Source: Chara braunii
Lineage: Eukaryota; Streptophyta; Charophyceae; Charales; Characeae
DNA length: 22,029 nucleotides
Direction of reading: 5' to 3'
Assembly (NCBI GenBank): GCA_003427395.1
Contig: BFEA01000088.1
Location: 2,623,649 to 2,645,677 of the forward strand
Every line of letters begins with the position of its first letter. Positions within the stretch are counted from its first letter, which is position 1. Shown here piece after piece: positions 1 to 9,589 of this stretch. The translations under genes were made by a program, and so were the position numbers. The notes below the pieces were generated by a model that did not search any database, was not told the origin of the DNA, and saw only the letters and a list, made by a program, of their open reading frames with translations.

Positions 1-241
1 CCCCCCAAATAACCCCCCTAACGCCCCAGACATCCCTTGCAAAACCCCACCGCCCCAGTTGTGTGTAAGCATGTGTGTGTGTGTTATAGTACGTCATGTG
101 AAAGAACATGTCGAAACATAATACGATAATTGTATCATGGTCAAGCTCTGAAGCAATATATCGGCACAACCCCCGGTAATCTTATCAGGCAAGCATAGGA
201 TTTCAGGCCAAAATGGGATTCTAGCACAGTTCTGACATGTT

Positions 242-690
242 TCAGCAGCTCGGGTGGTTTGTGCGGGCAGATGACCTTGGGTCATACTTCCGAGGAATGG
301 TATCATTGGCTAAGCCATAGCAAGATAGAAGATGAGGGGATATTTCCGTGAACCATGAGGGTATGAGAGATTGACCATCTAAGCAAACTTCCGCAGAGCC
401 ATGCTTATGCATGAAAGCTCGATGCTTCTCGTAGGGGTTCTCATCCGTGCCCCAAGACATGATGTAATTCATACCAGGGAATACAAACCACCATGGTAAC
501 CGTTAAAGAAATTACCAAAAAATTCAAGTCGTTGATCAACGACTGCTTGAAGTTGTGTCGAGTAACCTTCCAAGAGGGAGAGAGTAACATGCATGTGTAA
601 TAAGTCATTCACTATAGTGAGGGTAGCAAAAAAATACGCAAAATCATAAAACCACAAACATAATATGTCTGACACTGATATGGAGGTCAA
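242..690 (-). CDS. Two coding-like segments, unknown
   Basis: Two open segments abut: 690-469 (73 codons) and 472-242 (76 codons, MSWGTDENPYEKHRAFMHKH near its start). They overlap by four bases in different frames. The second is hydrophilic, with a mixed composition typical of protein. The motif NPYE also appears in one frame near 1010, where the DNA shares GAACCCCTACGAG on the minus strand with 426-440. That similarity is too short to prove a duplication. Unrecognised. Confidence 0.22.
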
Positions 691-1231
691 TGGTCATATG
701 GCCAAATACAGCCTGCGGGGAGTTGCCATGCGTAGGCTATTATTTACGCCACATACAACTTTTGAGTACATGCCTGCTAATTGAGCAGTAATCATCGTGT
801 CAAGGCATCATGCCATCAAGTGGGGGGCAAATGAACAAAAATAAAAAATAACCGAGGATCATGTGTGTGACTCCAATCCTTGATAATTACGCCATCCATC
901 GTTCGTTGATGACGTGGACGGGTAGCCAACGTATAGCCACTTTTTCGTTAGATCAACGATATGCCCACGGGGAGTATCAAGCCCCGTAAATGAGCTGCCA
1001 ATCCTCGTAGGGGTTCCTGTTTTAGTAGAACTTAGACTCAGGTGTAATATAGGCGTAGGACAAAAGCAATCAAGCTGGTCATAGGGAATCATAAGAGGGG
1101 AGGCAAAGTATAGCACATGAGACCATTCCAATTAAAAAAGGGATAGAACATTAAAAAAACAACAGGACAAAGAACAATGATACGTCAGTCCTCGTATGAA
1201 AAATACGGCCTCCTTCAGGCCAATGAGTTCA

Positions 1232-1417
1232 AGTAAACTCTCTTCGTCCTTTCCAGCCATTGAGCAACACACAAGTAAACATATGAAGCAGCGACTCGAC
1301 TTGATGTAACAGTGCATAGACCGGCTGCACCTCCAAAGGCATCTCCTTGTAATATGGGAGGCTAGCCCCAACAGCCAAAGCAGGGAGGGTAATGGCAATC
1401 CCTGAAGTGTTTTTATG
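1232..1417 (-). CDS. Coding-like segment, unknown
   Basis: This is a frame of about 62 codons between a TGA near 1420 and a TGA at 1229-1231. It contains SLPYYKEMPLEVQPVYALLH followed by a Leu-rich helix and NGWKGRREF. It continues in frame past the TGA for about 25 more plausible codons (THWPEGGRIFHTR). It has no start methionine near its beginning, so it can only be an exon or a pseudogene fragment. Confidence 0.22.
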
Positions 1418-1511
1418 TCATTAGCCCCTAATGGACGGCTTCATTAGAGGGGGAAACTTGCTTACATCGCACATGCTTAGGAAGTCGAAGCAAAGCTGGC
1501 GTTGGCAAGGT

Positions 1512-1793
1512 CTACACATGAAACAAGAAAGCTAAAAACACAAGGAACGCCAACAACGCAATGAATGCGACCAGCACATATGTCGACATCTCGATAGCAA
1601 CCTCCGCCTTCTCCTTCGCATGCTCATGCTGCAGTGCCATAGAACCTAGTTCCAGCAACTTGCCACACGCCCAGCAAAGTAAATTGCAAGGGATGAAGAA
1701 GCACGCAATCATCCCCGCATGCAGGAGAGTGGAGTGGTGAGTTGTGCGGCTATAGGGCAAGTGAAAACTCGTGAGTATGGGCCTATACGACAT
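1512..1793 (-). CDS. Coding-like segment with C-terminal membrane helix
   Basis: This is a 93-codon open segment. Residues about 26-43 are hydrophobic and Cys-rich. Residues 55-70 form a charged stretch (HEHAKEKAEVAIEM). Residues 71-93 form a strongly hydrophobic run (YVLVAFIALLAFLVFLAFLF) ending three codons from the stop, which resembles a tail-anchor helix. It overlaps the end of the segment at 2031-1783 and is followed, after about 95 bases, by another protein-like stretch (1417-1232, containing ALAVGASLPYYKEMPLEV). No family is recognised. It may be part of a decayed membrane protein or an exon. Confidence 0.27.
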   Translation of the reverse strand: MSYRPILTSFHLPYSRTTHHSTLLHAGMIACFFIPCNLLCWACGKLLELGSMALQHEHAKEKAEVAIEMSTYVLVAFIALLAFLVFLAFLFHV

Positions 1794-2031
1794 CCTCTCT
1801 ATCGTTGATCAACCTATCCACCAGGTCCTGATACACTTGGTAGTCCATGGTATACTTCAGCAGCGATCTGGCATCGTCCCCGGAAATAACTCCGTTTCCA
1901 ACCATGAAACCCGACCGTGCGAAACTTGAGACCATGCAACAGTCTGGTCCGGCAAATGACCTTAGCCAAACACAAGGCATGCGTGGTGAAACAATGATGG
2001 GATCTGCAGGGAAGTTCCTACCTCTGAACAA
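1783..2031 (-). CDS. Coding-like segment, 82 codons, unknown
   Basis: This is an open segment at the upstream (right-hand) end of the broken minus-strand region. Its C-terminal half (GDDARSLLKY, then DYQVYQDLVDRLINDRED) is acidic and predicted helical, and looks like genuine soluble protein rather than translated repeat. It ends in a stop that overlaps the next open segment (1793-1512) by 11 bases in another frame. That is the arrangement a single-base indel in one gene would leave. The nominal start methionine is not trustworthy. Function unknown. Confidence 0.25.
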   Translation of the reverse strand: MFRGRNFPADPIIVSPRMPCVWLRSFAGPDCCMVSSFARSGFMVGNGVISGDDARSLLKYTMDYQVYQDLVDRLINDREDVV

Positions 2032-2154
2032 ACCTGTCTCTTCATCATTCTCTATTTACTAGAAAAAACGAAAAAAATTAGGCTTCCTAAGCCACCCGGC
2101 CAGGCCAGCACGGCCGTGCACCCCTGCAGCCTGCACGGGTCATCCGTGCAAGGT

Positions 2155-2158
<4 letters not shown>

Positions 2159-2195
<37 letters not shown>
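2159..2195 (+). repeat. Poly-A run of 37
   Basis: A homopolymer of A lies directly after GGTATTT and before the purine-rich tract. It may be a retroposed poly-A tail or simple slippage. On the other strand it gives long poly-Phe open frames, which are artefacts. Confidence 0.95.
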
Positions 2196-2199
<4 letters not shown>

Positions 2200-2269
2200 T
2201 GATGTGGGGCTGCTGCACATGCAGAGAAGTCACTGTGTCGGAATCTGCCTTTTCCACACATGTACAGAA

Positions 2270-2790
2270 GTGGGGATGGCGGGAGGGAGGCAGAGGACGG
2301 CAAGAGGAAGGAAGAAGATGGCGGAAGAAGAGGACCAAGGAGGCGAAGGATGGTGCGTGGAACGTGGGAGATGGCGGATGGGGAAGTGGGAGGTAGCGGG
2401 AAGTAGGTGGGAGGCGGCGGGATTGAGATGGTAATGGCGGGAGGGGAAGTGGCAGGTGGCGGAAAGTAGGTACTAGGTGGGACAAGGCAGGATGAAGGTT
2501 CTGTATGGTGGGAGGGAGGTAGGAGGAAGACGGAGGAAAAGAGGTGGAAGATGGCGGAACAGCAGGAACGAAGTGGTGGGAGGTAGGTGGAGGATGGTGG
2601 AAGAGTAGGAATGGAGTGGCGGGAGAGAGGAGGAGGATGGTGGGAGTGACGAGGGAGATGGTGGGAGTGGAAGTAGGAGGTTGTGGGAGGGACGATGGAG
2701 ATGGCGGGAGGGGAAGTAGGCAGGAGTGGGAGGGACGAAGGAGATGGCGGGAGGGAAAGAAGAAGGTAGACGACAAAGGAGGAGAAAAAA
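2270..2790. repeat. Degenerate purine-rich minisatellite
   Basis: About 520 bp of almost pure A/G on the plus strand is built from variants of gatggcgggaggg(g)aagt and aggtgggagg. The core gatggcggga recurs at about 2276, 2700 and 2741, with near copies at 2431, 2627 and 2656. The strand asymmetry would favour triplex or G-quadruplex structures. Open frames on both strands here are products of the repeat (Gly/Arg/Glu-rich or Pro/Ser-rich), not genes. Confidence 0.85.
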
Positions 2791-2942
2791 AAGAAGACGA
2801 AGCAGAGAAAAAATATAGGTATTTTTTTTCTGAACACCTCGTTATGACCGCGAGGGGCCCATAGGGGGGACCTGCACTGTCGTGCAGCCGTGCAAGGATC
2901 CATGCGTGCCGGGGGCACTCGTGCGCACGGAAATGAAGCCTA

Positions 2943-3705
2943 GGAAAAAAAATAATAATAAAGAGAAAAACAATACAGACTTATTGGAAAACGAGCTGTA
3001 AAAAAAAATTGAAATGAGACCATCGAATGGTCACTGTGATCAGAGGCAGATGCATCGAGATCAGATCCGGTGCGATGTTCTCTATTTCCACTAGGTTGAA
3101 CGGACGCAACGGGATTCATATGTCGCGGCAAGTGCCTGCGCAAGGGTTTGTCATCCAAAAATGTTCTTTTCTATATTAACATATTGCTTCTGTAGAAATC
3201 CACTTCTCGAAATGTCGCAAAAAGACTTTTAAAAAAAAAAAAAAAAAAAAAAACAACAACAAAAAAGAGTCATCCCACGTGTTCGGTATTTGGCTTGTGC
3301 CCATAGCATTGTTGAGTGTGGGGTATGCGAGTTTCACGCTTTCCAGCTCCACACTTTCCAAGTTTCATTGTGTTTCTACCGATGAGGCATACCGCGACCC
3401 ATCGCTACAGCGTAATCCTAAGATATACGCACTAGTTATGCCAGAGCGCTTGCTACTCATTCACATGGAGCCAATATTAAAGGGGAACTGCTTAGTACAA
3501 AAAAAAAAAAAAAAAAAAAGTGAATAGGAAAAAAAAAATTAATTCATTTTTTAGCCGATAATGATTAATAGCCTGTATATGTTTGTACAATCTTATTCTT
3601 ACCTTAACCTTTCTCTTCTTCTGGCAGAGCTTACCTTTCGCCGTTTCTTTTCCTCCTTCTCTGCCTGTCTCTGCACTGACATTTTTTTTCTTTGCATCAA
3701 TCCCC
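2943..3705. other. AT-rich spacer, no gene seen
   Basis: Poly-A runs (about 3230-3252 and 3500-3519) and unrelated sequence. The open frames here are short, overlap homopolymers and resemble no known family. Confidence 0.6.
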
Positions 3706-3764
3706 TGTATGTGTGTGTGTTTGTGTGTGTGTTTGTGTGTGTGTATGTGTTCATATGTGTGCAC

Positions 3765-3802
<38 letters not shown>

Positions 3803-3850
3803 ATGTGTGTGCATGTGTGTGCATGTGTGTGTATGTGGGGGTGTGTGTGT

Positions 3851-3890
<40 letters not shown>

Positions 3891-3906
3891 GTGTTTGTGT
3901 GTGTAT
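3706..3906. repeat. (GT)n microsatellite, interrupted
   Basis: About 200 bp of GT/TG dinucleotides carries occasional A, C or T interruptions (for example gcatgtgtgt repeated three times near 3800-3830). Such tracts can form Z-DNA. The Val/Cys and His/Thr frames across it are translation artefacts. Confidence 0.95.
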
Positions 3907-3964
3907 GTCCTTTTTTTTCGGTTTTTTTAATACATATAAAGTTAAAAAAATAATAAAAGCATGG

Positions 3965-4186
3965 GGTTGTAGATCTCCAAAAGATATACAACCTTTTTTT
4001 TTTTTTTTTTTTGCTTATTATTTTCCTACAAAACAAATCTCTGTGAAAAAAGGAAAACCCTTTTATTTTATTTTATTTTATTGACTTTTTTTCTCTTTGT
4101 ATGTTTTTAAATGTTTTAAAAATAAAATGAATCAAAGAAATAAAATAAAAAATATGGGGTTGTAGCTCTTGAAAAAATATACAACC
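3965..4186. repeat. Duplicated hairpin, copies 193 bp apart
   Basis: GGTTGTA...TACAACC stems occur at 3965-3993 and 4158-4186. Each is preceded by atgggg-type sequence and followed by an A/T-rich tail. The first also pairs ATCT with AGAT inside the stem. The arms are conserved while the interior differs, and the surrounding A/T-rich DNA is only vaguely similar. This could be an old tandem duplication or two copies of a small foldback unit. Confidence 0.6.
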
Positions 4187-4290
4187 AAATTTTTATTATT
4201 ATATATTTTTACTCATGTTTTTTTTGCAAAAACAATATTACCGGGTCGCGGTAAACCACGATAAACACGGGGGTCAATGTAGGTTCCCCG
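4187..4290. other. AT-rich spacer
   Basis: Short A/T-rich DNA leading into a GC-richer patch. No gene seen. Confidence 0.5.
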
Positions 4291-4323
4291 CGTTGAAAGA
4301 TTCAACGTGGGACCCACGTTGAA
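4291..4323. repeat. Three alternating palindrome arms
   Basis: CGTTGAA (4291-4297) pairs with TTCAACG (4301-4307) around AGA. The second arm is also the start of TTCAACGTGGG (4301-4311), which pairs perfectly with CCCACGTTGAA (4313-4323) around a single A. The middle arm can therefore pair with either neighbour, giving two mutually exclusive hairpins. Confidence 0.85.
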
Positions 4324-4990
4324 ATAACTTCCAGCTACTGAGCCGACAAGTTGCGACAACTGATAACTTGAGGTGGACACTAACCATTGCCCTCAAGGTA
4401 CCTGCGACGAAATTCAAAGCAGATCATCTCTCACCCACTCCAAATGAAAAACTATATACACTGTCGGTTCACATCCATCACAAGCCATCAAAACACCCAT
4501 GAAACAAGGGAAGGTCTGTCACAACCAAAAGTATACTCTGAATACGCCGTTGGCACTAGAGGCACAACATTGGTGCGTAGTGACGGCCCCGACCACTGTC
4601 GCTCCACCTGATTGGAGAAAACTGTAGCAGGGTGTTGGTGAAGTCGTGGTATATACATATATATATGTATGTATGGATTCATCTCTCAATTCAATTATTT
4701 ATTCATTTATCTAATCATTTGTTTGACTGATTATATATGTGTCTACTTTTTTTCTTTGCTTCCCTTTTTTTTGTTCTCTATCACTTGTTTTTTGTACTCT
4801 CTCACTTTTTTTTTCATTTTCTTCGAGTCTTTCTCTCGGTATATACCGATATGATATATATTTATAGAGATAATATGTTTATGTATACCAATGTACTATT
4901 CCTTCTGTCTATGTGTCTATTTATTTGTTTGTCTATCTGTACATTTGTATGTCCATTTTTCTTGTTTGTTTATTTATATGTACAGTTGTT
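4324..4990. other. Spacer, no gene recognised
   Basis: A 74-codon open frame on the plus strand (4387-4611) is overlapped by an unrelated 64-codon frame on the other strand. Neither resembles a known protein. The right half is T-rich. Confidence 0.5.
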
Positions 4991-4993
4991 TGT

Positions 4994-4994
<1 letters not shown>

Positions 4995-5025
<31 letters not shown>

Positions 5026-5080
5026 TTATTTATCTATTTATCTATCTATCTACCTATCTATTTATCGATCGATCTACTTA
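4995..5080. repeat. (TATC)n microsatellite
   Basis: An array of TCTA/TTTA tetranucleotides, purest at about 4995-5030 and decaying into the start of the 64 bp duplication. Confidence 0.92.
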
Positions 5081-5184
5081 TCTCGTTCCTTCTAATATAC
5101 ATCGATATGTGCACCACCGATCTATTTATTGATCGATCTACTTATCTCGTTCCTTCTAATATACATCAATATGTGCACCACCCA
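5057..5184. repeat. 2 x 64 bp tandem duplication
   Basis: The unit starting at 5057 (tctatttatcgatcgatcta...) recurs from 5121 with only a few substitutions and runs through gtgcaccacc in both copies. It adjoins the TATC array, and the repeated tctattta word is a plausible slippage or recombination point. The high similarity indicates recent origin. Confidence 0.9.
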
Positions 5185-6570
5185 TATTTTCATCCAAGGT
5201 GGAGGTTGGCGAGAAGAAAGATAACTATGTCGAGAGTTTATAAAGGGGGAAACAAAAAACAATGAAGTGTCAACCCTCGCCGTGTCTTTTGGAAAGTTAT
5301 CGGTCCACAGTACCCTGTAGTTGAACACTACGTCACAAACTTCATATTTCATCGGGATATATCATGTGTCATAACATTTCCTATGAGACATGCCTTCGCC
5401 CCTAACCTTTGTCTGCACACGAAGGCCGAAATGCATTTCCTGGAGAGTTTTTTGACATTGGTGGCAATGGTTGGGCCCAACAACGGTCCTTTGGGACTCA
5501 AATATATGCATCCTACATTACATATTAGGCTCATATACCGGACTACAACCAGTTTCTTAGCCCTCTGATAGTTTAGCCGGTAGGCGCATGGGTAAGTTTA
5601 CTTGTTGTGGGGCAGATGCTCGATTTGCCAGACTGCTCTGACTGCTAGGCAATGCATATATATCTCATGACTTGTCAATGCAATTCCTTTCGTTTGGGTG
5701 TATTCTATGTGCGCTGCTGCTGGTTTGAGGCACACTCTCTTGCCTCCTAACGATGTGTGTAATGGGACAAGATGTTGCAAGAGGTACGATTAAGTCGTGT
5801 ATATGATGGATCAGACCCGATGGGATGTGAGGGAAGTAGAACGCACGATGGGAAGTAGGGTAGGTGATTGAGCTTGACAGTCTTGTACTATAAGACATGA
5901 AGGGGTTTGCCTCCTCTAATCCTGCGGATAGAAGTTATGTCCTCCTTATGAGACTTGTGTAGGCGAACGTCGAAACATATCGTGGGATCTCGTACACATT
6001 GTAGAGTTTGATGAAAGTTAAGTTTGGTTGGATTGTTCTAATTACACTTGTTTTTATCCTCCATATCAACAGTGCGTGTATTGTTTCACTTTGCCCTGAA
6101 TTCTTTTTTTTTTTTCTTCTAATATCATTACTATTGTCACTATTGCTACTCCTTTTTTTTCCACCTTCAGAAAGCCATTACTATTCTCAGACATCTCATT
6201 CTTCTTTTTCTTCTTCATTTCATTATTTTTCTTTGGTCTTAAACAAGATTCCAACAGCGTGACCAATTTTTTGAACGATTATAGCATAGCGACCGGTTGT
6301 AGGAAAGATTCCATAGAGCGACCGGTTTTAGGAATATGAACCGAGCAGAGCGATCAATTTTACAAAATATTATAGCAAAGCAAACCAGCACTCATAAAGG
6401 ATTGCTTACTGATTTATTTTCTCACCTGATTTTTTTTTTAATTAATAATTTAATATTTATTTTGAATGAAAGATTTGTAATCCGACATTCAGTCGGTCTA
6501 CAACTGACTCGAAGTTGTCCACGATATCGGATCGTGAGCGGACCGATGGAGGGGAACAATCTCTTTATGA
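5185..6570. other. Spacer, no gene recognised
   Basis: About 1.4 kb of mixed sequence. The longest open frames (60-84 codons) occur on both strands, include a T-rich artefact near 6100-6230, and match no family I know. Near 6260-6340 the phrase 'agcgaccggtt' recurs with variants (about 6287, 6316), suggesting a small degenerate repeat of about 30 bp. Confidence 0.5.
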
Positions 6571-6650
6571 ATATATCTATAGATATTATATATAGATATA
6601 TTATATTATATTTAGATAATATTTTTAAATTATATAATTTTAAAAATATT

Positions 6651-6706
<56 letters not shown>
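6571..6706. repeat. AT-rich block with (TA)n tract
   Basis: Imperfect A/T palindromes (about 6571-6645) lead into a (TA)n tract (about 6658-6706) that directly borders the inverted-repeat element at 6706. Confidence 0.9.
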
Positions 6707-6718
6707 CAAGGTCACCAG

Positions 6719-6762
6719 CCCGTACGTACAGAAGTCCCCGGGCAGACCTCCATACGTACGGG
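6719..6762. repeat. 10 bp inverted repeat CCCGTACGTA
   Basis: CCCGTACGTA (6719-6728) and TACGTACGGG (6753-6762) are exact complements around a 24 bp loop. They lie within the left arm of the inverted-repeat element. Confidence 0.85.
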
Positions 6763-6814
6763 CGTTCAGGGTCCCGTAAGGGGTCCGAACCGGACGGCGT
6801 TCGGCCCCCGCCAA

Positions 6815-7190
6815 AAATTATTTCGGGGCCTAAAAATAATTATTGTTTTCTGAATTGTTTTTTGTGCGTTCTCTATGACGTGAGGTACATGCCTGTAAAT
6901 TTTCAAGTCATTTGGCTGAGCCAAATAAGAATAAAAAATCGCCAAAGATGGCGGTGTCAAAACGTGCTTGCCCACGTATTTTTTCACTTTTAACTTTTTG
7001 TTTTCACTTTAGTTTGGGATCTAAATAATTTTATTACTTTTTGAAACGTTTTTAGTGGGTTTTGTATTATGTGAAGTACACATCTGTAAATTTTCAGGGC
7101 ATTTAGCTGTGTTAAAAAAAAATGAAAAATCGCCAAAGATGGCAGTGTCGAAAACATGCTCGCACACTCACTAAATTTATTTCTCTTTTT
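6815..7190. repeat. Internal tandem duplication, period 191 bp
   Basis: Two diverged copies lie head to tail. The best anchor is aaaaatcgccaaagatggc, with gccaaagatggc at 6941-6952 and again at 7132-7143. Flanking phrases (gaagtaca/gaggtaca ... tctgtaaattttca/cctgtaaattttca) keep the same spacing. The duplication makes up most of the element's core. Confidence 0.8.
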
Positions 7191-7335
7191 ATTTTTATTT
7201 TTTTTATTATAAGTATTTATTTTCCGTATTTTATTTTTATTTCAAATTTGGTAACGAATTCGGGTGTAATGATCTCGTAAATCTTATTTAATTTATTTTT
7301 CTTCATAACATATCTTTTTTTCATATTTTCTTGAT

Positions 7336-7380
7336 GACTTTTTTTTTTTTTTGGGGGGGGGGGGGGGTGGGGGGGGCGTG
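7336..7380 (+). repeat. T-run followed by G-run
   Basis: A run of T is followed by about 25 G interrupted once by T. It is a strong candidate for G-quadruplex formation and for assembly or sequencing error. Shorter G-runs occur at about 8238-8248 and 9138-9151. Confidence 0.9.
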
Positions 7381-7475
7381 TTCGGCCCGACGGCCAAACG
7401 CATCCCCAAGGGATCCCATACGTTCGGGCGTTCGGGTTCGGGCGTTCAGCCCGTCCCGAATGTCGGTTACCCTGT

Positions 7476-8848
7476 ATATATATATATTGTATCTGACTTT
7501 GTGTCGACTTTTATAATTAAAAAGAAATTGTGTACACTTCAAGTCAACTTTGATTGTCACCATTGCCTTCCATGTGTATCATAACATTTTTTTTTTTTTT
7601 CATGCTAATTGTTTTTGTGTCGTTCCATTTTAACGGATGTCCCGAAGGATGCATCACAACAGTTTCGTCTCTGTCCTACATTTTTTCTTTTATTTGCCTA
7701 TGACAACGTTTTACGTTTTTATTATAGGGGTCCAGTGCCCAAGGTAAAAGAGTACATCAAGGATTAAAACCTGCAAGGACAACTGAGCATAATAACGAGA
7801 CACATAAATTGACAAATAATGAAGGGAAAAAAAAAAAACATCACGGTGATAAGAGCACCCAAGGAAAAAAGTCGTCCTTCTTTTTTTCATTGAAGTTCAT
7901 AAAAATCTACAAGTAGAAATGCGATTTTTCATAATAAGAGCATCTACATGCACCTGAACGTGAAAGACCGCCTGGTGACTGTGCTGCACCCGCTCGCATA
8001 TTGAATGCTGAAATATTTCATATATATATATTTTTCCGCTTATTGTATGTGAATTTTCTCGTCCTTATTCTAGACTAACACCCTCTCCCCTCTTTTTCCC
8101 TAAAATTTCAGCAACGATGAAAGAGATAAAAGGAGTTTTATGTAATATTATAATTTGCGTATACATGATTTAATAAAGTTTCATTTGAGGACCTATGATG
8201 GGTCTATTTGACCGTGGCGCAGGTGTCAAAAAAAAAGGGGGGGGGGGGAATTAGTCAGTCCAAAATGTTCACACTCAGCCATTCGTATGTGTATTGTACC
8301 GCAAGGACGGTTAAGTTCAGTCGATAAAGTTATAATGTGACCTTGTGCATGTTGATCTTCTTTTCTTGTGTTTCTGTGAGCTTACACTGTGTTTTTTTTT
8401 TTTTTTAACCACCACCACCTTGTTCACTATGACGTTAAGCCTCATAAGTAGCCTCCTCCGAAAAAGTCATGGGCTCAGGGCAAGTTGGAGACCTAAAAAA
8501 AAAAAAAAAAAAAAAAAAACCCTAATAACTTTGAATGCACCGACATTCGTAAAGAGCTTCACAGAGGTGGCAGCCACACCAGTTGTTGGTTTTTCTTCTT
8601 ACGTTGGTACGATGCCTTGCTAGCGAGGCAGGGCGAATTCCACGCGGGGCAACATCCTGTTGCACTTACTTCATACTCATACTAATTTCTTAGCATCCTG
8701 CATCGGACCACAATCACAACATAAAAAATGGGTATCTGATGGTTATCACTGCGTAATGAAGGTTGATATTTTTGTTTCTTTTTTTGTTTGTTTTCTTCTT
8801 TTTGCGATGCAAATTGCCTAGGGGTCATTTTCCACATGCAGCTTTAAG
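7476..8848. other. Spacer, no gene recognised
   Basis: A/T-rich sequence with homopolymer runs (A at about 8496-8519, T at about 8392-8406). A 92-codon plus-strand frame (8345-8623) spans both a poly-T and a poly-A run and is an artefact. Confidence 0.55.
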
Positions 8849-8862
8849 TTGAGCTAGCTCAA
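8849..8862. repeat. Perfect 14 bp palindrome, copy 1
   Basis: TTGAGCTAGCTCAA reads the same on both strands and is followed by CAGTGT. The second copy at 9590-9603 is followed by CGGTGT. Confidence 0.9.
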
Positions 8863-9589
8863 CAGTGTGATAATATTTTTGCCATTTTGTAAATCCATAA
8901 AAATTAAGAAAATGGTTTTAAAATTATAACAGGAGTATTCACTTTGGTTTAATTTTTTTTATTTTTTGAAATTAAGTGTGTCATTGGATGTGTGTGTCTA
9001 AATGTGTAATATATTGAATGGATGCACAGTCGAAAGGTTGAAGGCTCGCATTTCTAACAGAAGCTAAGGGCAACCACCACAAAAATTTTGATTTCATAAC
9101 CTTTCTAATGAACGTGCACATGTTTGAGCTACAAATGGGGGGGGGGGGGGGAGAACTTTGAATCTATGAATGTATCCATGGACAACGCCTACATTCAAGC
9201 ATGCATAAGAGTCGTGGTTGTTGTGTGAATCTCGTGACTGTAGCACAAATTGATATCTCGTACATGACAGTATGATGCTGATCCATCATATGTCAGCTCA
9301 TAATGACTAAAAGAAATAAAAATTTTAAAAAAGTGGAAAACCACTTTTGAGTTACTACCATGGGAAAAAAAAGTTAGCTCAATGGAGAGGCGCGAGGGTA
9401 AGGTTCGTTGTAATCAAGAGAACATATTTTTTTTTTCGCTTACACTTTCATTCTGCAGAAAAATAAACAACTCTACTTTAAAAAAAAAGAAAACTTTCAT
9501 TTTTGCAGAATAAGAAATAACCGCAGGATTCCCGCCGACATCTTGCATCTCCTACGTCGCCCTTGATGCTCATCATCGAATTCTCAACA
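8863..9589. other. Spacer between the palindromes
   Basis: No gene seen. At 9375-9385, TAGCTCAATGG matches the tRNA/SINE A-box consensus (TRGCNNARYGG). A weak B-box-like ggttcgttgtaatc follows at about 9401, too poor to call a Pol III gene. Confidence 0.45.

Larger units (their letters stand above)
94..2031 (-). pseudogene. Unrecognised coding-like region, frames broken
   Basis: Read on the minus strand from about 2031 down to 94, this stretch gives a series of short open segments in changing frames (2031-1783, 1793-1512, 1417-1232, 1131-859, 690-469, 472-242, 306-94). Their residue composition is protein-like, unlike the poly-Ser or poly-Lys translations of nearby low-complexity DNA. Several join end to end or overlap by a few bases, as expected of one gene hit by frameshifts, or of short exons of a spliced gene. 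Hydrophobic helices recur, so a membrane protein is possible. I recognise no family, and no upstream start or promoter is evident. Chance open frames remain a real alternative. Confidence 0.27.
2079..2942. mobile_element. Candidate inverted-repeat element with GC-rich ends
   Basis: The stretch begins with TAGGCTTC (2079-2086) and ends with its complement GAAGCCTA (2935-2942). Next to each end lies GC-rich DNA full of small hairpins built from GCACGG words. Examples are the palindrome GCACGGCCGTGC (2108-2119), TGCACGG-loop-CCGTGCA (2132-2150) on the left, and TGCAC-loop-GTGCA (2873-2886) on the right. Inside are a poly-A run and a purine-rich repeat. A short direct repeat (aggtattt) flanks that interior on both sides. 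The terminal match is only 8 bp and no clear target duplication is seen, so element status is uncertain. Confidence 0.35.
6706..7475. mobile_element. Inverted-repeat element inserted in (TA)n
   Basis: The left end ACAAGGTCACC (6706-6716) and the right end GGTTACCCTGT (7465-7475, complement ACAGGGTAACC) match at 9 of 11 positions. Both are flanked outside by TATATATA. Inside the ends lie GC-rich arms of about 100 bp (about 6717-6812 and 7376-7464) that are imperfect inverted copies sharing words such as atacgt(a/t)cgggcgttc and the ends of GGCGTTCGGCCCCCGCC. The AT-rich centre contains a tandem duplication. There is no coding potential. The layout fits a non-autonomous TA-targeting DNA element (MITE or foldback), with (TA)n as the target. 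The superfamily is not identifiable from the ends alone. Confidence 0.6.

Noticed and set aside
1-56. C-rich start (cccccc aaat aacccccc ta acgcccc) as telomeric repeat
   Set aside because: The C-runs do not repeat with a fixed unit and match neither CCCTAAA nor another regular telomere repeat.
2087-2918. Pro/Ser-rich proteins of 229 and 253 codons on the minus strand
   Set aside because: They are translations of the purine-rich minisatellite and the poly-A run (poly-Phe), open only because of base composition.
3492-4084. His/Thr-rich and Cys/Val-rich frames
   Set aside because: They are direct translations of the (GT)n microsatellite in several frames.
3706-5080. CRISPR-like regular repeats
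   Set aside because: The repeats are simple microsatellites without unique spacers of constant length.
7331-7584. Gly-rich frames at the G-run
   Set aside because: The poly-G tract and GC-rich arm create them; they have no protein character.
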